Assembly: GCA_009772895.1 (NCBI GenBank)
Contig: WOUP01000025.1
Location: 1-46,626 of the forward strand
Source of the DNA: Puniceicoccaceae bacterium 5H
GTDB taxonomy: Bacteria; Verrucomicrobiota; Verrucomicrobiia; Opitutales; Oceanipulchritudinaceae
DNA: 46,626 bases
Direction of reading: 5' to 3'
The notes beneath the pieces were generated by a model. The model was not told where the DNA came from. It worked only from the letters and a program-made list of their open reading frames with translations, and did no database searches. Of this stretch, positions 26,140 to 34,212 are shown in pieces; position 1 is the stretch's first letter; every line of letters starts with the position of its first letter. The translations under genes and the position numbers were made by a program.

Positions 26140-27129
26140 ATGGCATTTATTTACTGGCGATTGGCCATCCTGGGGGCGTTTCTGACGGCCCCCATTCTCC
26201 TTACGGCACAAAAAGCGCACAACATCTGGGATCCCCCCTACAAGCAGGGCATTGCCGCGGAAGTCGAAGGTGAGATCATCACGTTTGAAGACCTCCGCCG
26301 GGAAATGGGCCCCCTGATCCCGCGTATTCGCGAATCGGCGCGCAATCGGCAGGAGTTCAATCAGAAGATGGAAAACCTCTACTTCGAGGTGCTGCAAAAC
26401 CTGATCGACCGCGTCCTCATCGTCGACGAGTTCGGCGAGAAGGAATTCAACCTGCCGCAATCCTACATCGAAAACGAGTACGACCGCATCCTGGCGGAAG
26501 ACTTTGGCGGCGACCGGGCGGAATTTCTCGAATACCTCAAGGAACAGGGCCAGAACGTGCGCGAGTTTCGCCGCGACCTGCGTGACAAGATCATCGTCTC
26601 CGCCATGCGCAGTGAAAAGCGCAAGAGCGAATCGCAGGTCAGCCCCGAGCGTATCGAAGCCTTTTACAACGAAAACAAGGTCGCCTTCTATCAGGAGGAA
26701 TCCGTCAAGCTGCGCATCATCATGCTGCGCCCGCTGGCCGATGAAAATGCCGACCTGATGCAGCAATCGGTCGAAAAGGTCCTCTCCGAGCTCGACGACG
26801 GTAAAGACTTCTCCGACGTCGCGCGCAAATACAGCCAGGACTCCCGCCGCGAATCCGGTGGCGACTGGGGCTGGCTGAAGCGCACGGACCTGAAGGACGA
26901 GCTGGCCAAGGTCGCCTTCGACCTCAAGCCGGGCGAACACAGCGACCCAGTCAAGATCGCCAACCAGACCTTCATCCTCTACGTCGAAGATTACCGCCCG
27001 GAAGGCATCCTGCCGCTGGCCGAAGTCCGCGACCGCATTGAAGAAATCCTGGCCGGGCAGCTGGCCCGCCAGGCTCAGGAAGCCTGGCTCGATCGCCTGC
27101 GCCGCGACGCCTACGTGCGCTACTACTAA
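26140..27129 (+). CDS. SurA/PpiC-type periplasmic peptidyl-prolyl isomerase
   Basis: Protein of 329 residues with a signal sequence (about 1-24, WRLAILGAFLTAPILLTAQ), an SurA-like N-terminal chaperone region (about 30-175; EVEGEIITFEDLRREMG, LQNLIDRVLIVDEF) and one parvulin PPIase domain (about 185-285; KLRIIMLRPL, DFSDVARKYSQDSRRESGGDWGWL, DLKPGEHSDPVKIANQTFILYVEDY). It would help outer-membrane proteins, such as the TonB receptor, fold in the periplasm. It begins 5 bases after mfd and ends at a strong terminator, so mfd and this gene form an operon. E. coli SurA has two parvulin domains; this one has one. Confidence 0.9.
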   Translation: MAFIYWRLAILGAFLTAPILLTAQKAHNIWDPPYKQGIAAEVEGEIITFEDLRREMGPLIPRIRESARNRQEFNQKMENLYFEVLQNLIDRVLIVDEFGEKEFNLPQSYIENEYDRILAEDFGGDRAEFLEYLKEQGQNVREFRRDLRDKIIVSAMRSEKRKSESQVSPERIEAFYNENKVAFYQEESVKLRIIMLRPLADENADLMQQSVEKVLSELDDGKDFSDVARKYSQDSRRESGGDWGWLKRTDLKDELAKVAFDLKPGEHSDPVKIANQTFILYVEDYRPEGILPLAEVRDRIEEILAGQLARQAQEAWLDRLRRDAYVRYY

Positions 27130-27160
27130 GACTTCCATTCTTCCACGCCCGCTCTTTTAC

Positions 27161-27185
27161 CCCGCCCCTGCCGGCGGGTTTTTTT
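27161..27185 (+). terminator. Rho-independent terminator after the foldase gene
   Basis: CCCGCC (27161-27166), 6-base loop, GGCGGG (27173-27178), then seven T (27179-27185), 31 bases after the stop codon. It ends the mfd-foldase unit. Confidence 0.9.
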
Positions 27186-27245
27186 GTGGCCGCAAAACCG
27201 GCAAAACCAGTTGCCCCGCTGCCGGTCCTGCCCATCGTGACGCGT

Positions 27246-28244
27246 ATGCAAGTCGCCGTCTTCTCCACCAAAAGCTACGATCAGGACTCCTTCGAGGCCG
27301 CCAATCAGGACTTCGGCCACGAGCTGACCTTCTTTGAAGTCGGGCTGGGCCCCAAGATGGCCCGTGTGGCGCGCGACTATGAGGCCATCTGCGCCTTCGT
27401 GAACGACGACTTGAGCGCCCAGACCCTCGAGACCCTGGCCGAGGGCAAGACCCGCCTGATCGCCATGCGCTGCGCCGGCTTCAACAACGTCGACCTCGAT
27501 GCGCTGAAGGACACCGGGCTGAAGCTCGTGCGCGTGCCGGCCTATTCGCCCCACGCGGTCGCCGAGCACGTGCTGGCCCTGCTGCTGACGCTCAACCGCA
27601 AGACGCACCGCGCCTACAACCGCGTGCGCGAAGGCAACTTCAACCTCGAGGGGCTGCTGGGCTTCGACATCTACGGCAAGACGGTCGGCATCGTCGGCAC
27701 CGGCAAGATCGGCGTCATCACAGCCAAGCTCTTCCAGGCCTTCGGCTGCCGCGTGCTGGCCTACGACGTGCAGGAAAATCCCGAGGTGCTCGAGGCCGGT
27801 ATCGAATACGTCAAGCTGGGGCAGCTCTTCCGCGAGAGCGACATCATCTCGCTGCACTGCCCGCTCGTACCCGCTACGCAACACCTGATCGACGGCACCT
27901 CCCTCGCACAAATGAAGGACGGCGTCTGCATCATCAATACCAGCCGCGGCGGCCTGATCGACACCCAGGCGGTCTATCGCGCCCTCAAGTCCGGCAAGGT
28001 CGGCCTGCTCGGGCTCGACGTCTATGAGGAAGAGGCGGGCCTGTTCTTCACCGACCACAGCCAGCGCATCATCCAGGACGACCTGTTCATGCGGCTCACC
28101 ACCTTCCCCAACGTGCTCATTACCGGGCACCAGGCGTTCTTTACCGACAACGCGATCCGCAATATCGCCGATACGACGTTGCAAAACATACGCGATTTCG
28201 AGGAAAAAGGCTGCAGCGCCAACGAGGTTGCCGCCAAAGCCTAG
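27246..28244 (+). CDS. ldhA: D-lactate dehydrogenase (2-hydroxyacid dehydrogenase)
   Basis: Protein of 332 residues, matching the E. coli LdhA type (about 329). Rossmann motif VGIVGTGKIGVITAKLFQAFG (about 148-168), substrate/NAD signature LHCPLVPATQHLIDG, INTSRGGLIDTQAV with the catalytic Arg, and DVYEEEAGLFF, which is typical of fermentative D-lactate dehydrogenases; the catalytic His lies in ITGHQAFFT. It reduces pyruvate to D-lactate with NADH in the cytoplasm. ATG 27246 (MQVAVFSTKSYDQ) matches family starts; an upstream in-frame extension to 27186 runs into the terminator. radC follows after about 50 bases. Confidence 0.93.
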   Translation: MQVAVFSTKSYDQDSFEAANQDFGHELTFFEVGLGPKMARVARDYEAICAFVNDDLSAQTLETLAEGKTRLIAMRCAGFNNVDLDALKDTGLKLVRVPAYSPHAVAEHVLALLLTLNRKTHRAYNRVREGNFNLEGLLGFDIYGKTVGIVGTGKIGVITAKLFQAFGCRVLAYDVQENPEVLEAGIEYVKLGQLFRESDIISLHCPLVPATQHLIDGTSLAQMKDGVCIINTSRGGLIDTQAVYRALKSGKVGLLGLDVYEEEAGLFFTDHSQRIIQDDLFMRLTTFPNVLITGHQAFFTDNAIRNIADTTLQNIRDFEEKGCSANEVAAKA

Positions 28245-28270
28245 CGGATTTACCTTAGGCCCTATACGTT

Positions 28271-28280
28271 AAGGAGGTAA
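28271..28280 (+). promoter_or_regulatory. Strong Shine-Dalgarno AAGGAGGTAA upstream of radC
   Basis: An almost perfect anti-SD match ends about 15 bases before GTG 28295, wider than the usual 5-9. A TTG at 28287 at ideal distance opens a 21-codon frame ending at 28352, overlapping the radC start region. Either radC starts at an unusual codon or a short leader peptide is translated. Confidence 0.5.
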
Positions 28281-28294
28281 CGCCTTTTGGGATT

Positions 28295-29044
28295 GTGTCC
28301 ATCCGGGTTCTGCATGATCGTTTCCGGATGGATCATAGCGCCAATAGACTGAGCCTCCGTGAGATGGTCGCCACCGAACGCCCCCAGGAGCGACTGGAAC
28401 GCCTCGGCCCGGAGGCCTTGAGCGATAGCGAACTGCTGGCCATGATCCTGCGCAGCGGCAGCCGCGAGCTGGACGTGTTGTCGCTGTCCTCGCAAATCAT
28501 CACGGAAGCGGCCTCGCTTTCGGGACTCTTGCGCTGGGGGCTGCCCGACTTCCTGCGTTGGCGCGGCATCGGCAAGGTCAAGGCCCTGCAGTTGCTCACC
28601 GTCATGGAGATGTCGCGCCGCATCCTCAACCAGAACGCCGACCTCAAGCCCTGCCTCAAATCCGGGGCCGACATCTACAACTACCTGCGGCCCAGGGCGG
28701 AGGGCCTCAACGTCGAAAAGGTGTGGGTCGCCTCCCTCGACTCGAAACACCGCCTCATCGAGTGTCGCATGATCACCTCGGGCATCGCCAATGCCTCCCT
28801 CATCCATCCGCGCGAAGTATTCCGTGAGGCAGTACGCGCCAACGCAGCCGCCGTCGCCGTGGCGCATAACCATCCCAGCGGCGATCCCAGCCCCAGCACC
28901 CCCGACATCCAGAGCACCCGCTTGCTGCGCGAATCCGCACGTGTGCTGGATCTAACGTTGGTCGATCACGTCATTCTGGGCCACCCCGGGATCGATCCCA
29001 GACAGTTGGGCTATTACAGCTTTTACGACGCGGGACTGATCTAG
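28295..29044 (+). CDS. radC: RadC/JAB-domain protein
   Basis: Protein of 249 residues from GTG 28295, or 238 from ATG 28328 (MDHSANRLSLREM). UPF0758 N-terminal helix-hairpin-helix region (GPEALSDSELLAMILRSG; LRWRGIGKVKALQLL) and a C-terminal JAB1/MPN-like metallo-domain with HNHPSGDPSPSTPD, whose two His and Asp bind zinc. RadC was once linked to DNA repair; its real role is unsettled. It is usually found, as here, in a housekeeping setting. The start is uncertain because the strong ribosome-binding site at 28271 is too far from GTG 28295. Confidence 0.93.
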   Translation: MSIRVLHDRFRMDHSANRLSLREMVATERPQERLERLGPEALSDSELLAMILRSGSRELDVLSLSSQIITEAASLSGLLRWGLPDFLRWRGIGKVKALQLLTVMEMSRRILNQNADLKPCLKSGADIYNYLRPRAEGLNVEKVWVASLDSKHRLIECRMITSGIANASLIHPREVFREAVRANAAAVAVAHNHPSGDPSPSTPDIQSTRLLRESARVLDLTLVDHVILGHPGIDPRQLGYYSFYDAGLI

Positions 29045-29187
29045 TTTGCACAAAATGAAGATTCTTCTTTCCGCTACGTTACTTTGCGTGTATAGACATT
29101 AACTGCAAAGCTTGGGCTTTGTACGCTTCTGCTGTTCGTCTGCATTTGGAGTAAATTCCTTATCCGCCCAACCGAATTGTCATAAAG

Positions 29188-30135
29188 GTGTCTACGCAGT
29201 ATTCCAGTTCTGCCATCAGTGCGCTTGTCTACGACGGTGACCGCGAGGTCCACCAGCTGGTTCACTGCTTGTGTCGCGACCTGCAGATCAAGAGCTTTCA
29301 CTTTCTCTCCGGGGCCGAAGCCCTCGGCTTTTATCAGCAACGCCCGGTCGAAATCGTCGTGGCGGAGATCAATGATCAGGCCGTCAACGGTTTGACTATG
29401 GCCAAGCGGATGCGCACTTCGCACCCCCACACGCCCATCATTCTGCTGGCGGACCCGGGCAAGCGGGAGCGCGTCAACGGCATGGAGAAAGCCGCCAACG
29501 TCTCGGTCGTGACCAAACCGATCGAGCCGCTGTTGCTGGCCCGCTATCTCTCCGAAGCCGTGGAATGGGTCCACAACGGCCCGAAGGCCGCAGCGGGCAG
29601 CAGCCCTGCACCCCTGCCCGACTTCGATGAGGTGGAGACGGAGACGACCGACGACATCGAGGATGTGCGCCTCGAACTGGAGAGCGCTTACGCCCTGATC
29701 GATCAGCTGCGCGAGCAGTTCGACCAGAAAGATCAGGAAAACGCCAAGCTGGTCCAGCAAGCCCAGCGCTTGCAACGCATGCTGCAGGAGCGCGAGGCCG
29801 AGATCTCCCGCATCCAGCAGGTCATGAATGCCATGCAAGGACGCATCGAGCAGCTCGAGCAACAGGGCCCCGCCTCTGCCGAGGTAGACGCCGAGGCCGC
29901 GGAGGCCGACAACGAAGCCCTGGCGGAACGCCTGGCCTACATCGAGGAAAGCGAAGAACGCCTCATGCAGCGCGCTCAGGAGCTTTATGAGCGGGAGACC
30001 GAACTCGCCCATCGGGAGGAGACCTTCACGGCGCTGGAGAACGGCCAGCGTGCGCCCAGCGCGCCCGAAGACGACGGCTTGGACAGCTGGGGAGACATCG
30101 GCCTGGAAGACTTCGACGAAGCCCCCCGGCGATAA
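29188..30135 (+). CDS. Degenerate response-regulator receiver fused to a coiled coil
   Basis: Protein of 315 residues. The first about 130 form a CheY-like receiver (SALVYDGDREVHQLVHCL; EIVVAEINDQAVNGLTMAKRM; VVTKPIEPLLLARYL). At the phospho-acceptor position there is E60 instead of Asp (AEIN), one of the two acidic-pocket residues is Gly (D16 G17), and the switch Thr/Ser is A88; K110 is kept. Residues about 150-290 are a long acidic coiled coil rich in Glu, Gln and Arg (LIDQLREQFDQKDQENAKLVQQAQRLQRMLQ). It has no output DNA-binding domain. Start is GTG 29188 with a weak upstream site. It probably acts as a phosphorylation-independent scaffold; partner unknown. Confidence 0.8.
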   Translation: MSTQYSSSAISALVYDGDREVHQLVHCLCRDLQIKSFHFLSGAEALGFYQQRPVEIVVAEINDQAVNGLTMAKRMRTSHPHTPIILLADPGKRERVNGMEKAANVSVVTKPIEPLLLARYLSEAVEWVHNGPKAAAGSSPAPLPDFDEVETETTDDIEDVRLELESAYALIDQLREQFDQKDQENAKLVQQAQRLQRMLQEREAEISRIQQVMNAMQGRIEQLEQQGPASAEVDAEAAEADNEALAERLAYIEESEERLMQRAQELYERETELAHREETFTALENGQRAPSAPEDDGLDSWGDIGLEDFDEAPRR

Positions 30136-30162
30136 GCCCGTTTAACGCCCCGCGATCAAGGC

Positions 30163-30191
30163 AGGCCACCCGAAATCCGGGCGGCCTTTTT
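30163..30191 (+). terminator. Terminator after the receiver/coiled-coil gene
   Basis: AGGCC-A-CCCG (30163-30172) pairs with CGGG-C-GGCCT (30178-30187) with one A/C mismatch, followed by TTTTT. It lies between the stops of convergent genes (30135 plus, 30207 minus). Confidence 0.8.
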
Positions 30192-30206
30192 CGTCTCCGG
30201 ACCTCC

Positions 30207-32021
30207 CTAGCGCCCGAGGGCCTGGTCGATCTGATTCTGCTGCCGCGCGATGTCGTGCAGCGTCACGATGCCGAGGATCTTCTGCGGGTCCGTCGCGCTG
30301 ACCACCGGAGCCTGCATGACGTCTTCGACCACCAGGATCTGCGCCACGTCGCGGATGGACGACTCGGGGCGCAACGAGATGATCTCGCGGTCGCTCATGA
30401 TCTCCGAAGTCGGCTTGTCCGCATCTTCCAGTAAGTGCTCCTGCATTTCGTGGTGCGTGATCATGCCGATCAGGCGGGCGTCGGCATCCACCACCGGGTA
30501 GGCGTGGTGCTTCAGGCCGAGCTTCTTCAGCTCCTCCAGGTTTTCCTTGAGCGTCTTCGCGCCCTGGATGGTCGCCGGCTCGAAGGTCATGATGGTGCTC
30601 ACCGGCAAGTTGCGCCAGTCCTGGTCGCCCTGATAGTCGGGCATCTTGCGCAGGGAGATCTTGTCTTGCAGCAGCAGCGAGTCGTAGAGCGGCACCGATT
30701 GCAGGCGGCTGGAAATCAACCAGGCCAGGATGTTACCGGCCATGAGCGGCAGGATCAGCGAATCCTGACGCGTCATTTCCCAGATGATCACGATACTCGT
30801 CATCGGGCAGCGAATGACGCCGGCGAAGAACGCGCCCATCCCGAGCATGGCCATTGCACCGATAATCTCGTTGTCGTAGCCGACCAGATGCTGGCCGATG
30901 ATGCCCATCATGCCGCCCAGCATGGCACCAATAAAGAGCGTGGGAGCAAACAGGCCGCCACTGCCGCCAAAACCGTAGGCGACGCTGGAGGCGATGAACT
31001 TGCCCGCAAACAGCATCAACGCCACGGTGAAGAGGTTGAGGTGGCCGTTGAGCATCGAGGTCACATCGTCGTACCCGATGCCGAAAATGCCGAGATGGCC
31101 TTCGCTCAGGAACATGACCGAGACGCCCACGAGGCCGATGATCAGACCGCCGAGCGCGGGCTTGATCCATTTCGGCATCTTGGACTGCAGCGTCACGCGA
31201 GCGCGAATGCGCAGGATGGCTTCAACGTAGGCCTTGCCCACGAAAGCCGCGAGGATGCCCAGCGGGATCGCCAGCAGCATCCACGGCGCCGTCGTCAACT
31301 CGCCCAGATGCAGGTCGAAGGCCGGGTGCTCCCCCGTCATGAGGCGCTGCACGGCCGACGCGATCACCACCGAGATGATGATACCAAAGTAGCTCTTGCC
31401 GGAGAAGTCGCCCAGCAGCTCCTCAAACACGAAGAAGAGCGCCGCCATGGGCGAGTTAAAGGCCGCCGCGATGCCCGCGCCCATGCCCAGCGGCACCATT
31501 GCCTGCACCCGCTTCTTGGCCAGGCCGAAAAATTGCCCGATATTGGAGGCCAGGGCCGAGCACAAGTGCACCGTCGGGCCCTCGCGGCCCAGGCTGATGC
31601 CCGAACCGACCGAGACCACCCCGATGATAAAGCGCCAGGCCACTTCCGAGAGACGAAAGATGCCGAAGTCTCGGTAGTAGCGGGTCTTGGTTTGCGGAAT
31701 GCCCGAACCGGCGGCATCCGGCGCCAGGTAAGTGAGGATCAGACCGCTGACCAGACCGCCCAGGGTGGGAGCCGCCACCAGAATCGCCCCGAGGATGATG
31801 GGGCTGCCGCCGCCGAAATGCCGCGCCAGTCCCAAGATCCCACTGAAGAGAAACTGGATGGAATGGTGAAAAGCCACCGCTGCCAGGCCGCAGGCCACAC
31901 CGGTAATGATCCAGATGATGAGGTAGCGCTGTGTATCACTGTATCTTGCCCGGAATAACTCCGGCAAACTGTAGCGCTTGCGGCCTACATGCTCCCCCAG
32001 ATTAGCATCACTCATTCGCAT
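30207..32021 (-). CDS. ClC-family chloride/proton antiporter with CBS domains
   Basis: Protein of 604 residues. The ClC membrane domain (about 30-450) shows GSGIPQ (105-110, selectivity Ser), GREGPTVHL with gating glutamate E147, and FFVFEELLGD, where E201 matches the internal proton-path glutamate of E. coli ClcA; GFGGSGGLFAPTLFIGAMLGG follows. Presence of both glutamates predicts a 2 Cl-/1 H+ exchanger rather than a channel. The C-terminus (about 470-600) carries a CBS pair (VSTIMTFEPATIQGAKTL; EIMSDREIISLRPESSI), uncommon in E. coli ClcA but frequent elsewhere, likely a nucleotide sensor. Start: MRMSDAN at 32021, or MSDAN two codons later. It stands alone between convergent and divergent neighbours. 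Confidence 0.95.
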   Translation of the reverse strand: MRMSDANLGEHVGRKRYSLPELFRARYSDTQRYLIIWIITGVACGLAAVAFHHSIQFLFSGILGLARHFGGGSPIILGAILVAAPTLGGLVSGLILTYLAPDAAGSGIPQTKTRYYRDFGIFRLSEVAWRFIIGVVSVGSGISLGREGPTVHLCSALASNIGQFFGLAKKRVQAMVPLGMGAGIAAAFNSPMAALFFVFEELLGDFSGKSYFGIIISVVIASAVQRLMTGEHPAFDLHLGELTTAPWMLLAIPLGILAAFVGKAYVEAILRIRARVTLQSKMPKWIKPALGGLIIGLVGVSVMFLSEGHLGIFGIGYDDVTSMLNGHLNLFTVALMLFAGKFIASSVAYGFGGSGGLFAPTLFIGAMLGGMMGIIGQHLVGYDNEIIGAMAMLGMGAFFAGVIRCPMTSIVIIWEMTRQDSLILPLMAGNILAWLISSRLQSVPLYDSLLLQDKISLRKMPDYQGDQDWRNLPVSTIMTFEPATIQGAKTLKENLEELKKLGLKHHAYPVVDADARLIGMITHHEMQEHLLEDADKPTSEIMSDREIISLRPESSIRDVAQILVVEDVMQAPVVSATDPQKILGIVTLHDIARQQNQIDQALGR

Positions 32022-32192
32022 CTACCTACTCCGCTCCAGCTGAAGATTCAAGGGAAAGGACAATCCAATCTGATTTACTCCGCATGAGTTCGGCTGATTT
32101 GGAGGTGCATTTTGCCAACGTCGGCCCACAGGTCACGCTCCCCCAGGCCCCTGTCCCCAGGCTGGTATGGCTTATGCGACACGTAGGCTGCT

Positions 32193-33425
32193 ATGAACAA
32201 GATTATCCCCATTACGACTCTCACCGCCCTGATTGCTTTTGGCCCCACCCTGCTCGGCCAGAATACTTCCACGAGCGGCCATAATTCCACGGACGACATG
32301 GCGACTCCCACAACCCAGATGTCGGACGACTATAACAAGGATTACAACAGCAACAACAAGGACTGGAAGGACAACAAGAGCCACCAGGACCGCATGGGCT
32401 CCAAGGACCACCAGTCCAGCAATCGCTCCGACAGCTCCCGCGACGACTCCCTCCGCGTCACCCAGGGCAGCGAACTCATGGGCTACGACGTGTTTGACTC
32501 CCAGGGCCACAAGGTCGGCGACATCACGGATTTTGTCGTCAACCTCAAAGACGGCAGCATCAGCCACGTGATCGTTTCCAGCGGCAACTGGTTCAGCCAG
32601 GGCCTGACGGGCGAAAATCGCATCGTGCCCGCCAGCGCCATTAGCCGCAACGGCGACCGCTTCCAGCTCAGCCTCACCAAGTCGGCCTTCATGAAGACCC
32701 CGACCTTCGAGGGCGGCGATCTCAACGACATCGCGAAAGACGTGAAGCGCAGCCTGAAGAGCGCCTACGCCGATGCGGCCAACAACATGCAGGCCAGCAG
32801 CAGCTGGAGCCGCGACCGCGACCATCAGCAAACCGGCATGCGCTCCGAGCAGGACCGTAACCAAGAACAGCAGATGGCCGAACAGCAACGCCGTCAGGGC
32901 GAAGATGTCGCGATGGAAAACAAGGATTGGGACCGCGACACCAAGATGGACCAGATGCACGATCGCATGCAGGACAACATGGATCGCATGCAAGGCAACC
33001 AGATGGCGTCTCAGGACAAGATGGATCGCAGCCGCACGCAGAATCGCTCCAGCCAGTGGGGCTCGTCCAGCGACCTCGAAATCACCGAGCAGACGCACAT
33101 TCTTTACTCCGACCTCGCCGAGTCGGAAATGCTCTCCGCCAGCGACAGCGACCAGGTCGCCCGCGTGCGCGATGCGCTGATCAACGTGGAAAAGGGCGAA
33201 GTCGCCTACATCCTCGTCGATGAAGAGCAGGTATTTGTCCGCTCCTACCCCAACGACATCGTGGCCGTTCCCATGGGTGCCTTCTCCAGCCGCGACGGCG
33301 AAGAAGTGACCTTTAACATCGACATGAATACCCTGGATCAGGCCGAACAAGTCGACGACGTCTCCCAGGTGAAGCGCAAGGGCGGCCAATACTCGGATGT
33401 CTACGTCATCCGCAACGTCAACTAA
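32193..33425 (+). CDS. Exported double PRC-barrel protein with Met/Asp/Gln-rich linker
   Basis: Protein of 410 residues: signal peptide (about 1-22, MNKIIPITTLTALIAFGPTLLGQ), an Asn/Asp/Ser/Lys-rich disordered stretch (25-90), a PRC-barrel domain (about 92-165; ELMGYDVFDSQGHKVGDITDFVVN, ISHVIVSSGNW, RIVPASAIS), a low-complexity linker (about 205-295) with DQMHDRMQDNMDRMQGNQMA and SQDKMDRS, and a second PRC-barrel-like domain (about 300-400; VARVRDALINVEKGEVAYILVDEEQVFV). PRC barrels bind proteins or RNA and are frequent in stress or envelope proteins. It is monocistronic with its own terminator. Function unknown; the methionine-rich linker could bind metal or be an oxidant sink, but this is only a guess. 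Confidence 0.85.
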   Translation: MNKIIPITTLTALIAFGPTLLGQNTSTSGHNSTDDMATPTTQMSDDYNKDYNSNNKDWKDNKSHQDRMGSKDHQSSNRSDSSRDDSLRVTQGSELMGYDVFDSQGHKVGDITDFVVNLKDGSISHVIVSSGNWFSQGLTGENRIVPASAISRNGDRFQLSLTKSAFMKTPTFEGGDLNDIAKDVKRSLKSAYADAANNMQASSSWSRDRDHQQTGMRSEQDRNQEQQMAEQQRRQGEDVAMENKDWDRDTKMDQMHDRMQDNMDRMQGNQMASQDKMDRSRTQNRSSQWGSSSDLEITEQTHILYSDLAESEMLSASDSDQVARVRDALINVEKGEVAYILVDEEQVFVRSYPNDIVAVPMGAFSSRDGEEVTFNIDMNTLDQAEQVDDVSQVKRKGGQYSDVYVIRNVN

Positions 33426-33458
33426 GCGCGCACCGCGTCCATCCCTTCATTTGCCAAA

Positions 33459-33485
33459 GCCGAGGCCATTCGCCTCGGCTTTTTT
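33459..33485 (+). terminator. Terminator after the PRC-barrel gene
   Basis: GCCGAGGC (33459-33466), 5-base loop, GCCTCGGC (33472-33479), then six T. A perfect 8-bp stem 33 bases after the stop codon. Confidence 0.93.
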
Positions 33486-34212
33486 GGTTTCGTATCAGTA
33501 GCCGTCAGGATGTGGCAGCCTTTCGCAAGTATGGCTTCTGTTTTGCATACACCCTGCCCCTCATCCTTATTGCTTCGGCAAGTCCTCACTGTAAAGAGCC
33601 AGAGCGTAATCGCAGCCGGAAGGGGATTCCTCGACGGAAAGCAACGTGCGGTCATCAAGGGTTCTGCGCCACCCCGTGGGGAGCGTCCCATTTCTGCCCG
33701 CAAGTTCGGACGTAACGATAGCCGGCTATCAGTTTGACACGGAATCCTTTCTCAAAATCGAAATGGATCAGCCCCGAGCCTGCACCTTATAGCAAATCCT
33801 GAAACCACTGCCGGAGTTGAAGAGATTCTCTCCCGCCGCGTAGGACTTCTTGTCCCCAATGGGGCCTGCGATCAGCTCTATATCTTTAGTCATACCAGAA
33901 ACGAAACCTTTGATGCCTTGAAGATAAAGAGGGAGACATGGCATTTTCATCAGCACCCCAGGTTGCCCTCCCCCCTATGTTCAACAGGGCACGTTACCTT
34001 CAATCGCCTTTTCCCCTCATGATACCCTGCCCATTTTCTGCTTCGTGTCTCCGTGGCTTGGCATCCTCTGATCTGGGCAGAAGGTGATAAGGGCAGAAAA
34101 TGGAGTTGCCCGCAGCGATTTTTTGTCATCACCGGCAGCATCCTCCCCTCTCCATGCTACAACCCAACCCCGCTGAAGGTGAAACAGTCTTCAACCCCCT
34201 GAAAATTAAAAC
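33486..34212. other. Long non-coding stretch, possible gene remnant at 33768-33956
   Basis: About 730 bases with lower GC than the surroundings and no convincing gene. The minus strand at 33768-33956 has a 62-codon frame ending ENLFNSGSGFRICYKVQARG, whose Gly/Phe/Cys pattern looks more protein-like than its surroundings. It has no start signal and no recognised domain, so it may be the tail of a broken gene. The end of the stretch (GAAGGTG at about 34177, then an A-rich run) holds the upstream region of the GH27 gene. Confidence 0.4.

Noticed and set aside
33510-33737. Plus-strand frame of 75 codons after the PRC-barrel gene
   Set aside because: No ribosome-binding site, no domain and unlikely composition; it begins right after a strong terminator without visible promoter.
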